In this document: in pieces, positions 31,830 to 42,413 of the stretch
Position numbering within the stretch: position 1 is the stretch's first letter
Layout: each line of letters begins with the position of its first letter
Assembly: GCA_010909165.1 (NCBI GenBank)
Contig: MU008168.1
Coordinates: forward strand, 1,426,001 to 1,490,000
DNA from: Anthoceros angustus
Lineage: Eukaryota; Streptophyta; Anthocerotopsida; Anthocerotales; Anthocerotaceae
DNA length: 64,000 nucleotides
Direction: 5' to 3'
Made by a program: the position numbers and the translations under genes
Notes under the pieces: generated by a model
Told to the model about the DNA's origin: nothing
The model's input: the letters and a program-made list of their open reading frames with translations, nothing else
Databases searched by the model: none

Positions 31830-34800
31830 ATGAGGTTGCTGTCACTGCCAGCGGAGCTCACAATGGCCGCTCATGTGAACACAGCGGCCTCCTGCATTCT
31901 ACCTCCGGTCATGTCTCCGTCCGACTGTCTCGCCAAGCATGGCGCAGCACAAGGGCTCCGTCTCAGCGTTGCACCTAGCGCCCCTGCGGCATCCGCACGC
32001 CTCCTCAAGGTGAAAGAGCTTGGGATGGTGGCCATGTCGATTCCTGCCCAGCTGGGCGACGTGCATCCTGGAAGCTCACCTGACGGCTCACTCTGACACG
32101 TCCCTGAAACGTTGCAGAGAGGGGTGGCAACCGTGAGGTGCCAGGCAGCGGATGCGAACAAGGGATCTGCGGTCCTGGACGCCCCGGCGCCCCCACTGCA
32201 GCCAGCAGCTCCGGATCCGGGCTCCTCTTCTGAGGAAAGATTCAGATCTAACTACGTCAAGAAAGACAAGGTGAGCTCATGATCAGCTAGCTATGTACCG
32301 AGCAGTCGTCAAAATATGATCCCTTCACCTATTGAAATTTTACCCTGCAATCCATGCAAATGTGTCTGGGCGGCGCAGGATGCCAAGTTGAGTCCGCTGG
32401 ACTTGCTGGGTCTGGCCATCGGTGGCGTCAGGGAGAGGCTTATTTCTGAGGTTTTCGGCTTGTTCTACAAAGCCATGGATCGTCCTGTGAACGGATTCTT
32501 CGCTGTGAGTTCTTTCCACACAGCTTGCTTGAAGCGCAAGTCTCGTTTCCCACTCCAAATGCAGTGATAAATGCGAAAAATTGAAATCTTGTCATGAATC
32601 TGCTGGCCTGCAGGGAAATTTCAAACCTGTCGACGAGATCGACAAGAAAACACCTGTCGAAGTGGTGGCAGGGGCTGTGCCCAAGGACTTCCCTGCTGGA
32701 GTTTACATCAGGAATGGTCGGAACGTTGATATAGACAATTGATCGCACTCCAGCTAGCCATTGCTGTCTGCCAATATTCGCGACGAATTTAGTCATGTTG
32801 TCGAGATTGAACGTGATTCGTCAACATTTGTTGCCGGGCTGAATGCAGGCCCAAATCCCTTGCACGGTGGCAAGTTCCATGTTGGCCCCTTCGGCTTTGT
32901 TGGGTATCACATGTTCGAGGGCGACGGGATGCTTCACGGCACCTACTTCAAAGATGGAGAAGATGTGCCCACTTTCCTCAACAGATACATCGGCACCATG
33001 GGCTACGAGGTCGAGAAGGAGAGGGGGAAACCGGTTTGGGCAAACACTCTTCATGGAGATTCTAAAGCCGTCTCCTTCAACTATTTCATCAACTCGGTAC
33101 ACCACTGCACGTTATAAACTTGTTCAGATGCCCATGCCTGTGCACGTAGTTTCTGTCTCAAATTGCCAGCAGCTTGTAGTTCAGTCAAATGACTGTTCAC
33201 AACCTTGTGTGAGCTGTTATGACAGTTGCGCTTCGGGAAGATCAACAAGCCCACATGCAACACTCATACATTCACGCACGCTGGAAAGTATTACGCCACA
33301 GCAGAGGGGGATGTTCCTCATGAGATTGATCTCTCCACCCTCACCACCATTAGGGAATACGGAAACTTCGATGGTGCTTGGAATAGGCCTGTCAACTCGC
33401 ATCCCACAGTAAGTCTAATCCATCTTGATCAAGGGCATACGGTGTGTACAATACCTTGACCCAGGATTAGTCGCCTTCGAAGCTCATCATAAATCTCGCT
33501 TGCTGTCGTGGACGTTTGGCAGGAAGACCCCCTTACAGGAGAGTTGGTAATCTTCAGTTTTGCTGCAGCACCGCCATACTATATGGTTGGCGTAGTCTCA
33601 GGTAGGGGAAACACCAACCTGTAGCTGGGTGGCCCCAAGCATCCGTAATTCATCTGATGGTCGTCACAACTGGTACTGAACACTTGTGACCTAAAATATT
33701 GGGCTTCCTTGCAATTGCAGCGGATGGCGAGAGACTAGTCCACACTGGCGACGTTGGTTTCAACTATTGCATTTTCAGCCATGAGCTTCTCATCACCCTA
33801 AGGTAAGACCTATGTCTTTATCTCTTTTTCCTGAGGACAAGCGATCCAAGATCTGAGAAACTTACGGATCCCTGTTTCTGTGTGCCATGGCCATTGTAGG
33901 TACAACATTGTCCTGGACTTTCCACTCACTGTAAGCGTTGACCGGCTGATGACTGGAGGACAGTGAGTCTCCCCCCCACCAAACGCTGCATAGTGGGTGA
34001 TTGACGAATCCAACTGCTGAGCAGCAGTCAAATGATCATATGTGATTCCAACTCTTGGTTGTTGTTGCCAGCTTGCTAAAATGGGAAGGAGACAGACACT
34101 CCCGACTGGGCATCTTCCCTCGTTATGGTGACAAGGAAACAGCAAAATGGTTCCCTGTCGAGACCTGTTATGGCTTTCACATGATCAACCAGTACGAGGA
34201 GGGTGATGAAGTATGTGATATCTATCTGACATCATATCTGGTGCAAAGCTGGCATACATTGCTTGGAACCAAGTTGCCAACCACTTCGCTATGCAGGTGG
34301 TCATCCATGGAGTCCGGACAAAAGCTCCTCTCCTCCCATGTCCGGAAGGTATGACCGAGAATGACTGGTTCACACGCGGAATACAGCCCGTCACAGCTGA
34401 AGATGCTATAGATCCTGAGGTGGATGGCGTACTCTTCAGCAGAGTACATGAGTGGCGCTGCAACATGGTCACAGGTGAGATGCAGGAACGGGCCTTGTCA
34501 GACATGTCGTGGACCGGAGAATACCCGACCATCAACCGAAGCTGGGTGGCTATCAAGAACCGATACGCCTACATGGCTGTGACGGACATTAAGGCGGCCT
34601 CTGACGCTGGTACTCCTCCGCAGTCCTCAAACCCACAAGCCTTTCAAACCCACATTGCATCTTCGGAAATGACAGCCTCTTCCACATGTTGCAGGGGCAC
34701 CGAAGTTCAACAGGCTTGGGAAGCTCACCCTTCCCTCCTCCAGGACCGAGGTACTCCTGCACCACCATCTCATTCCATGACCTAAGGCAACATGTAGAAG

Positions 34801-35291
34801 ATGCTAGGACCAAGCGCCCTTCCATCCATCATCATGGTTTGTTCAACACTCTCACTGAGATCCTTAACCTTTGCTTGCATGCCCTGAAGGAATTAAAGCA
34901 CGAGTTCCATGTGCTGGAGCGTCATTGCTTTGCTTCGGAGCCCTTCTTCGTGGAACGACCAGATGCCAAGGCCGAGGACGATGGCTGGGTCCTGGCTTAT
35001 GTGCACAACGAAGCTACCAACATCTCCTACGTAAGCGCGCTCAAGTTTCTTCTGTTGCTGTTTTCCCTTTTTTGTGCTCTCATCTGTGTGAAATTGGACC
35101 CCGATTTGAATTGAATGCGGTTGCGGCAGTTGTACATTGTGGACGCCCAAAACTTCAGCGACAGTCCGGTAGCCAAGCTTCAGCTCCCCAACCGTGTCCC
35201 CTATGGCTACCACGGCAACTTCTTCTACGAGAAAGAGCCACCACACCAACTCAAGCGCAAGACGTTGCCGACCCCAACTGCCCAGAATTAA
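31830..35291 (+). CDS. Carotenoid cleavage dioxygenase
   Basis: A non-haem iron enzyme cleaving carotenoids or apocarotenoids, probably in plastids. Exons after the first are 32118-32270, 32379-32504, 32614-32716, 32849-33096, 33226-33408, 33523-33601, 33721-33802, 33900-33962, 34072-34210, 34297-34609, 34695-34750, 34890-35030 and 35130-35291 (616 codons including stop). The first exon (from ATG 31830 or 31863) is Ala/Ser-rich like a transit peptide, but its 3' border is uncertain. The four iron-binding His are visible: NSHPT, FSHELLIT, GFHMINQYEEGDE and YGYHGNFF. Other signatures are YIRNGPNPLHGG and MFEGDGMLHG. The YIRNGPNP form and DRPVN context recall zaxinone-synthase-type CCDs as much as CCD1. 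The substrate is not assignable. It is convergent with Vapyrin. Confidence 0.93.
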
Positions 35292-35723
35292 GCCTTTGAT
35301 GCTTCTCGTCTGTGCCCGTTGTGGAACTTCCTTGCAAACTACGTTTGGAGCTTGTTTCCTGTTCAGTTGCACAAGATTGGTACCTTGGCTTTGTAAATAT
35401 ACAACCCTCATGATCCTGTGAGTGACGAAGCGTGTGATGCGCACTGTTGAAAGCTTTGATGCTTTCAGAAGTGATCAGCTGTTTTCCTTGTTGGATACAA
35501 CTGCAATTGTAGACTGGCTTCCGATCCATATCGGATGAATTCATTATCAATGAAAGGCTCATTGCACCTACAACACTCTAGCTGATCTTTCGGGGATGGT
35601 AGTCGAAAAATAATACAGTGTCTGCCTGTCGCAAAACCAGCTCAAAGCCAAAAGGCTATTCCTGCAGCTTACGTTTTGCACCAAGCAGACATGTGCGTAG
35701 AAGCAAGTCTCAGACTTCGTCTG
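35292..35723. other. Convergent intergenic region CCD / VPY
   Basis: 432 bp between two stop codons. It should hold both 3' untranslated regions. No repeat or gene was seen. Confidence 0.5.
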
Positions 35724-37684
35724 TCAGTGTTGCGCACTCAGCAAGTTCTGACACTGGCTCAAATCCACGTTGCAAATTGTGATGTGTATGTTCACCGAGG
35801 GCGTCTTCCTGTAACTATACTCGACAGGGTCTGCCTCCCAAGTCTGCATCTTCTGGGACCACAGGAAATCTGTAGCACTGTCCTTGGTAGAACATGGGAT
35901 CTGAGTACTGCGACTAGGAAGTGGATCGCGCTCCTGCTGCTGGGGCAGATCTGCAGGCTCCTGTTCTTCATCCTCGTCCTGGCTGTGGCCGTCGTCGTCG
36001 GGCAGATCAAATGTCACCGTCTTATATTTGTGGGACAAGGACAATCTGCTAGTCCGGCAGCCTCTCAGCACACTCTTCGGCTTGGCTGGTGCGACTGCGG
36101 GTTTCTCCCCTTCCAAAACTCTGAGAACAGCTGGTAGATGCAGCATCCTGGCGATGTCGAGCGCAGAAGCTCCCCTCTTCGTCACAGCCTGCTGATCAGC
36201 TCCTCTGCTGACAAGCAAGCGGACAGCGTCCGTCTGCCTCGCTTCCACCGCGCAGTGCAGCGGAGTGTGGCCTTCGTCATCCCTAAGCTCCAGATCTGCT
36301 CCCCAGTCCACTAGAAACTCAGCCAGCGCAACATGGCCCTTGAACGCAGCCCTGTGAAGTGCGCCCCAGCCTCTCCCGTCTTGCCCGTCGATGCTCGCCC
36401 CTCTCTCTAAGCTACGACGAACATCTCCAACATCTCCCCGCCTCGCTGCGTCTCGCAGCTTCTCCCCTAGCTCAAGAAGCTCCAGCAGCTTCACATGCCC
36501 TGCATCCGCTGCCACGTCCGCTGCTGTCATCCCCCGCCGGTCCTGGATCCGGGTGCTGGCCCCGTGCCTCACCAGCAGCTTCACCATCGCCTTGTCATTC
36601 CTCGCCGCTGCCAGATGCAGAGCCGTCTGCCCGCTCCCGGGAATGGCAGCATCCGAGAACGCTCCATTCTCCAGCAGCACTTTCAAGCTCTTCCTCAGCC
36701 CTTCCTCCACCGCAATGTGCACCGCGGTTCTGCCATCTCCGACAGCAGCATCCGCGTTCGCACCTCGATCTAGCAGGATGCGGACCACGTCAAGATGGCC
36801 CCCCACCAGTGCCAGATGCAACGCTGTCTGCCCCCTGGCATCTGCCGCACCGGGATCGGCTCCTTTCGACAGCAGAATCTCCACCATCAGGGGTTCCCCT
36901 GCCAGGGCTGCATCTTGCAAAGGAGTGCGCCCCTCCCGACTCTTCTTCTCAAGGTTCGGTGCGTACTCCAGCAGAAGCTGCACCAGCTCCGGTCTGCCAC
37001 TTGCAACAGCTGCAACATGCACAAATGACTTGGTGAGCCGTATGATTGGCAAGGAATCCGATAGAATTGCAACAGAACGTACATGTCCTTCTGCCTGTCA
37101 GCTGCAGCACGGCTTTCTCCAAACTACTGAATCCAATCAAGAACGACATGGTTCACGATCCCGGAGCACTCACCGACATGCATTGCTGTGCGCTCGAGCT
37201 CGTCCACCCCGTCCACATCCACATCCCTTTCCAGCACAGCTCTGATGTCTTCCATGTCAGACGTTGGTCTCGCCAGCAGCAGCCTCAAAATCCCCGAACC
37301 AACCACCAGGGCCTTCAGCCTGGCGTCCGCAAACACGACTTTGTTCTTGCAATTGAACCATTCCGATGGAGGAATCCGAGGGCCTTCTCTTGCATTTCCT
37401 GGCACAACCACGCTCTTCACCACGAACTTGTCCTTGGTGAAGGGGAAGTGCTCCGGGTACTCGGCCGTAGCCTGCATCACCACCTCCAAATCCGCAGTTC
37501 CAAGGGGCCGAATCACTCCAGTAGGAGGCTTCACGATGTATTTGGTGGGAGCCGTGGTCTGCACCTTGAATGCCACAGACATTGTGTGCATCACATTGCG
37601 GATATGCAACACGCCCGTACATATGCTTCCGAGCTCGAAATGCATCACCAGCTCCTTCGGCTCCACCACCAGCAGCCGATCCAT
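35724..37684 (-). CDS. VPY: Vapyrin (MSP domain plus ankyrin repeats)
   Basis: Vapyrin is needed for entry of arbuscular mycorrhizal fungi and formation of arbuscules, acting with exocyst-related trafficking at small mobile compartments. There are two exons, 37684-37174 and 37009-35724, giving 598 residues. The N-terminal MSP/VAP domain (about residues 1-120) starts MDRLLVVEPKELV and contains RNVMHTMSVAFKVQTTAP and YIVKPPTGVIRPLG. About nine ankyrin repeats follow (residues about 170-460), including TALHLALVGGHLDVV, GWGALHRAAFKGHVALAEFL and GHTPLHCAVEARQTDAVRLL. The region LGEKLRDAARRGDV corresponds to the family's break in the ankyrin array. Unlike legume Vapyrin (about 540 residues), it has a C-terminal tail of about 130 residues with an acidic/Gln-rich stretch (DEDEEQEPADLPQQQ). 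A symbiosis role is inferred from the family; moss homologues are kept without mycorrhiza. Confidence 0.93.
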
Positions 37685-38906
37685 GATCCAGCCCTGCGTT
37701 GCTGCAAACAGGCAGCCTACTGTTTCTGCCTCGAACAATCGGCTCTGGAAGCTAGATACGGACTAGAATTCGTGAAGCTTCCGCATGGAAATCCATTGAA
37801 ATCGTCATGGATCTGCTGGAAAGAAAGGGCAAGGAGTTCACGGAGACGGCTACAAACTACAGGAGAGGTGCTCTGCAGCAATGTAACAGTTGCTCGCGTG
37901 GTGGAATCGACGTCCTCTACAATCCTTCAGTACTCCTCCACACTCCCACACAGCTACAGACACACAAGCAAACAACGTGGGTTCTAAGTCTGGGTGGTCC
38001 CTTTCCCGCTGGCAATTGTTGAGGCTCCGCTTGGATGATGCTCGATCAATACAATGAGCTCACTGTTCCCACTGTGTGTCCAGAGCCGAAACTTCTGGAC
38101 ATAAGTCTCATTTGGGCCTCTGCAGGCGGAGGCTCCTAAAGGCGAGCCGGCTGCCCCCGTTTGCTTCCACATGGCTTTCCTCTTCCTCCATGAAACATGC
38201 CTGACACGCCACGTGGATTGAGCTGCTCCTACAGACGCTGTAAAGTATTCTTCCTTCCATCGCGATTCCTTTCGTTCACATTGGAATCAAACTGCACTGT
38301 TCAAGTGCCTGCATGTACAGTATCGTATCTTGGTCCCTTGGTCACCATCACTTCATCACTCCTGATCTGGTGCAGGGGCAGAGAAGTCTTTTATCAGGCT
38401 ACTGTAGTGGGCACTACGCAGCATCTCCATGGTAAAGGGAGTCTAAACTGGGCGTGAAACACGCGTCTACTTTAGCGATGTTCAAGCGTGGTGCCCGGGG
38501 ATGAAGTCTGTTAATCACTTGTCCAAATCGTTTCTGACAGTCTCAAGCCATTTCAGTAAATGCTTGTGCGTCATGGATGTGCATCGGCGACTGGTGGGTG
38601 CGTTTTCCATCCTGCCCTTCTGTTCTCCTGTGGGTCATCATGGGTGTCTGGATGGTTGCAATTGAGAATCAAGTCTTCGGAAACAACGAAGTTGTCAGTT
38701 GCACAAGAGTTGCAAAAAATCCTTTCCGTGCACGGAGATACGTTCCTGGAGACGGACATTTCTGTCGGGAACATGGCTTGCTGCTTTCGAGCCCGCAATG
38801 TGTTCGAGACCACACAATTTGGTGGGAATGCTGGCGAAGGAGGAGGTCCAAGCGTTGGCCTGACTTCAGGATCTCCCATGGGGTCCTTCGGCTACACGAT
38901 TCATAC
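37685..38906. other. Intergenic, upstream of the giant PPR gene
   Basis: No gene was recognised. An open frame continues upstream of the PPR start to 38577, but its composition (many Trp, Arg, Cys) and lack of PPR signal suggest 5' leader, not protein. Confidence 0.5.
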
Positions 38907-41900
38907 ATGTCAGCTTGGATGGATGCGGAGCTTGCTGTTCTGGATATGGGTATTGGGAGGGATTGTCGAGCCACCAAATCCAGCTGGAGCTTGACGGGTG
39001 ATCTGTGGGAGAAGGCTGCAACAGCTGAAACCGTGAGCAAGCTATGTGATCAGGGCCATCTGGCCGAGGCTGTTGAGGGTTTGGGGGTTCTGGTGGAGAC
39101 GGACTGTTGTATTTCCAAGTCTGTCTTCTATTCTGTACTGAAGATTTGTATGGGCAAGAGGGATCTTGTTTTGGGTCGCCGCGTGCATGCTTTCACGGTA
39201 AAAAAGGGGTACCAGTCGGACACGTTCCTGTGCAACCACATCCTGCGAATGTACGCTGCTCATGGCAGGTTACAAGACGCGATGGATGTGTTCACTGTGG
39301 TTGCCCAACCAGATGCCTTCATGTGGAGTTCCCTAATTTCTGCGTATTGTAAACACGGGGAAGATAGGGAGGCCATACGACTGTACCATAAGTTGCGCAG
39401 GTCAAGCGTGAAGCCAGATGGTCATACGTTTGTAGCAGCCCTTCAGGCTTGTGCAAGGGGATCAGACTTGAAAACAGGGAAGGAGGTGCATGCAGATGTA
39501 TTGGCCAGTGGGCTTGAGCCTCACTTGTTTGTCTGGAATGGCTTGGTGGACATGTATGCAAAGTGTGGGAGTTTAGAGGATGCACGAATGGTATTTGATG
39601 GAGTTGGTAGCAAAGATGTGGTGACATGGAACGCCATGATAGGAGGGTATTGCCAGCAGGGCATGGGCCATGAAGCCCTTCGTCTCTACAGCACAATGCA
39701 AAACGAAGGCAATGTTGCACCCGACTCCGTGACATTTGTGTGCCTGCTGCAGGCATGTGCAGGTGTCGGCACACGAGCTCTGGAGAAAGGGAAGCACCTT
39801 CATGCGCAAATTAGAGAGCGAGGACATGAAGATGATGTGTTTGTAGCCAACAGTTTGGTCAACATGTATGCCAAGTGTGGCAGCCTAGATGATGCTCAGA
39901 GAGTTTTTGAAGGACTTAGTAAAAAGGATGAGGTCACATGGACTGCTCTCATTGCAGGATATTCCCAGCAGGGCATGGGCCAGGAAGCTCTTCGGCACTA
40001 CAGTGCTATGCAAGAAGAAGGCAGGGCTGTTCCCAATTCTGTGACATATGTGTGCCTCCTGCAAGCATGTGCAAGTGTGGGCACTCCAGCGTTGGAGACA
40101 GGGAAGCAGCTTCATACACAAATTAGAGAAGGAGGATACCAAGCTGACGCGTTTGTAGCTAGCAGTTTATTGCACATGTATGCACAGTGTGGCAGCTTGG
40201 AAGATGCTCAAGGAATATTTGACGGGCTCGTTCAGAAAGATGTGGTGTCGTGGAATTGCATGATAGGACAGTATTCCCTGCACGGTATGGGACAGGAGGC
40301 TCTTCATCTGTACAGTGCTATGCAAGATGACGGCTTGGCTGTACCCAACTCCGTCACATTTTTGTGCCTTCTGCAGGCATGTGCGAGTGTGGGCACCCCA
40401 GCTTTGGAGAAGGGGAAGCAGCTTCACACACAAATTATAGAACAAGGACACCAAGAAGATGTTTATATAGCCACCAGTTTGGTGAACATGTATGCAAAGT
40501 GTGGCAGCTTGGTAGACGCCCGGAGAGTGTTCGACAGACTTGTGCAAAAGGATGTGGTGACGTGGAATGCCATGATAGCAGGGTACTCCCAGCGGGGCAT
40601 GGGCCAAGAAGCCCTTCGCCTCTTCAAGGGTATGCAAGAAGAGGGCATTGCATTATCCGATTCGGTAACAATTCTGTGCCTCCTGCAGGCATGTGCAAGT
40701 GTAGGTAGGCCGGCATTGGAGATGGGCGCGCAGCTTCATACACAAATTAGTGAACAAGGACACCAAGCTGATGTGTTCGTAGCCAGCAGTTTGGTCACCA
40801 TGTATGCAAAGTGTGGCAGCTTGGAAGACGCTCATAGCTTGTTTGATGGACTCGTTCAAAAAGATGTGGTGACCTGGAATGCAATGATAGCAGGGTATTC
40901 TCAGCAGGGTCTGGGGCAGGAAGCCCTTCGTCTCTACAGGGCTATGGAAGAGGAAGGCATGGCTGTCCCCAACTCTGTTACATTTCTGTGCCTCCTCCAG
41001 GCATGTGCAAGTGTGGGCCCTACTGCATTGGAGATGGGAAAGCAGCTCCATACACAAATTAGAGAAGGAGGACACCAAGACGACGTCATTGTAGCCAACA
41101 ATTTGGTAAACATGTATGCCAAGTGTGGCAGCTTGAAAGACGCCCAGAGAGTGTTTGACGGACTTGGTCAGAAAGATGTGGTAACCTGGACTTCCATGAT
41201 AGCCGGGTTTTCCCAGCAGGGCATGGGCCAGGAAGCCCTTCATCTCTACGATTCCATGCAAGAAGGGGGTATGGCCGTACCGAATTCTGTTACATTTGTG
41301 TGTCTCCTCCATGCTTGTGCCAGTGTGGGGACCCCAGCTCTACACAGAGGGAGGCAACTTCATGAGCAAATAATTGAACAAGGACATCAAGCAGATATAT
41401 TTGTAGCCAACAGTTTGGTCAACATGTATGCAAAGTGTGGGAGCATGGAGAAGGCTGCGAGAGTGTTTGATGGACTCGGCCAAAAAGATGTGGTCACGTG
41501 GACGGCTCTAATTGCAGGGTATTCCCACCAGGGCATGGCCCAGGAAGCCCTTTCTGTCTACTGTGCTATGCAAGATGAAGGCATTGCTGTACCAGATTCC
41601 TTGACATTTGTGTGCCTCCTCGGGGCTTGTGCAAACGTGGGTGCTCTGCATCTGGGAAGGCAGCTACATGCACAGATTGAGGAACAAGGACTTCAGTCTA
41701 ATGTGTTTGTGGCCTGCAGTTTGATCGACATGTATGGACATTCTGGGAGCATGGTTGATGCACAGCAAATCTTTGAGGAATTGCCGGAACGAACCATTGT
41801 TGCCTGGAATGCACTGATTGCTGGATATAGCCGCCAAGGAGACAGTCAAGAGGTCTTCCACCTGACTTTCAGGATGAAAGAGGATGGAATACAGCCAGAT

Positions 41901-42413
41901 GCCATCACTTCCCTTTGTGTACTAACGGTGTGTAGTCATAGAGGTCTAGTAAGCAAAGGGCAGGAGTACTTTGACGCTATGGGCAGAGACTATGGCATCG
42001 TCCCCACTGTCGAGCACTATGCATGCATGGTGGACCTCCTGGGCCGTGCAGGCCAACTGGATGAGGCCGTGGCTTTGGTAAGTACGATGCCTGTGCGGCC
42101 TGAGGCTGCAGTCTGGCGCACTTTGTTAGGTGCTTGTCAGAAGTGGAGCAACGTCGAGGTGGGACGCTGTGCTTTTGACCAAGCAGTGAAGGTAGACGAG
42201 ACAGATGCCGCAGCGTATGTGTTGATGTTGAACATATACGCAAGTGCTCAAATGTGGGAGCAAGCACAGAAGATGCAGGCGAGCAAGACAACCATCAGGG
42301 CATGGAAGCAGCCGGGTCAGAGCTGGTGGACAGACATGGACGGCCAAGTGCACAGTTTTCTGGTGGGCGGTACGAAGCATGCATTGAGTGAAGTCAGTGT
42401 GAGTCGGTCTTGA
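38907..42413 (+). CDS. Giant PPR protein, PLS class with E domain
   Basis: This is an organelle RNA-binding protein of the plant PLS-PPR class, whose members choose cytidines for C-to-U editing in chloroplast or mitochondrial transcripts. The gene is intronless, with 1168 residues from ATG 38907. I chose this start because MSAWMDAELAVLDMGIG aligns with the N-terminus of the nearby PPR pseudogene; the frame is open for 110 more codons upstream. An N-terminal section (SVFYSVLKICMGKRDLVLGR) leads into eight successive P-L-S units with SLVNMYAKCGSLxDAxRVFD and KDVVTWNAMIAGYSQQGMGQ motifs. The last, less regular unit has FEELPERTIVAWNALIAGYS. The E region (AAYVLMLNIYASAQMWEQAQ, GQSWWTDMDGQVHSFLVGGT) ends the protein. 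There is no DYW deaminase, so editing would need a partner with DYW. Confidence 0.93.
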   Translation: MSAWMDAELAVLDMGIGRDCRATKSSWSLTGDLWEKAATAETVSKLCDQGHLAEAVEGLGVLVETDCCISKSVFYSVLKICMGKRDLVLGRRVHAFTVKKGYQSDTFLCNHILRMYAAHGRLQDAMDVFTVVAQPDAFMWSSLISAYCKHGEDREAIRLYHKLRRSSVKPDGHTFVAALQACARGSDLKTGKEVHADVLASGLEPHLFVWNGLVDMYAKCGSLEDARMVFDGVGSKDVVTWNAMIGGYCQQGMGHEALRLYSTMQNEGNVAPDSVTFVCLLQACAGVGTRALEKGKHLHAQIRERGHEDDVFVANSLVNMYAKCGSLDDAQRVFEGLSKKDEVTWTALIAGYSQQGMGQEALRHYSAMQEEGRAVPNSVTYVCLLQACASVGTPALETGKQLHTQIREGGYQADAFVASSLLHMYAQCGSLEDAQGIFDGLVQKDVVSWNCMIGQYSLHGMGQEALHLYSAMQDDGLAVPNSVTFLCLLQACASVGTPALEKGKQLHTQIIEQGHQEDVYIATSLVNMYAKCGSLVDARRVFDRLVQKDVVTWNAMIAGYSQRGMGQEALRLFKGMQEEGIALSDSVTILCLLQACASVGRPALEMGAQLHTQISEQGHQADVFVASSLVTMYAKCGSLEDAHSLFDGLVQKDVVTWNAMIAGYSQQGLGQEALRLYRAMEEEGMAVPNSVTFLCLLQACASVGPTALEMGKQLHTQIREGGHQDDVIVANNLVNMYAKCGSLKDAQRVFDGLGQKDVVTWTSMIAGFSQQGMGQEALHLYDSMQEGGMAVPNSVTFVCLLHACASVGTPALHRGRQLHEQIIEQGHQADIFVANSLVNMYAKCGSMEKAARVFDGLGQKDVVTWTALIAGYSHQGMAQEALSVYCAMQDEGIAVPDSLTFVCLLGACANVGALHLGRQLHAQIEEQGLQSNVFVACSLIDMYGHSGSMVDAQQIFEELPERTIVAWNALIAGYSRQGDSQEVFHLTFRMKEDGIQPDAITSLCVLTVCSHRGLVSKGQEYFDAMGRDYGIVPTVEHYACMVDLLGRAGQLDEAVALVSTMPVRPEAAVWRTLLGACQKWSNVEVGRCAFDQAVKVDETDAAAYVLMLNIYASAQMWEQAQKMQASKTTIRAWKQPGQSWWTDMDGQVHSFLVGGTKHALSEVSVSRS
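39500..41760 (+). repeat. 312-bp higher-order repeat inside the PPR gene
   Basis: The TATGCxAAGTGTGG codon block (YAKCG) recurs at 39555, 39867, 40179, 40491, 40803, 41115 and 41427, exactly 312 bp apart each time, and then at 41733 (306 bp). Each unit is one 104-residue P-L-S set. Nucleotide similarity between units is high, including synonymous sites, as far as can be read by eye. Confidence 0.92.

Noticed and set aside
36359-37245. Long plus-strand frames across Vapyrin
   Set aside because: Antisense shadows of the ankyrin-coding exon. Ser/Pro-rich translation without domains.
38577-38906. N-terminal 110-codon extension of the giant PPR frame
   Set aside because: The composition is rich in Trp, Arg and Cys with no PPR pattern. 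The homologous pseudogene starts at the position equal to ATG 38907.
40653-41312. Minus-strand 219-codon frame across the PPR gene
   Set aside because: Antisense shadow of the repeated P-L-S units; its periodicity simply mirrors the sense repeats.
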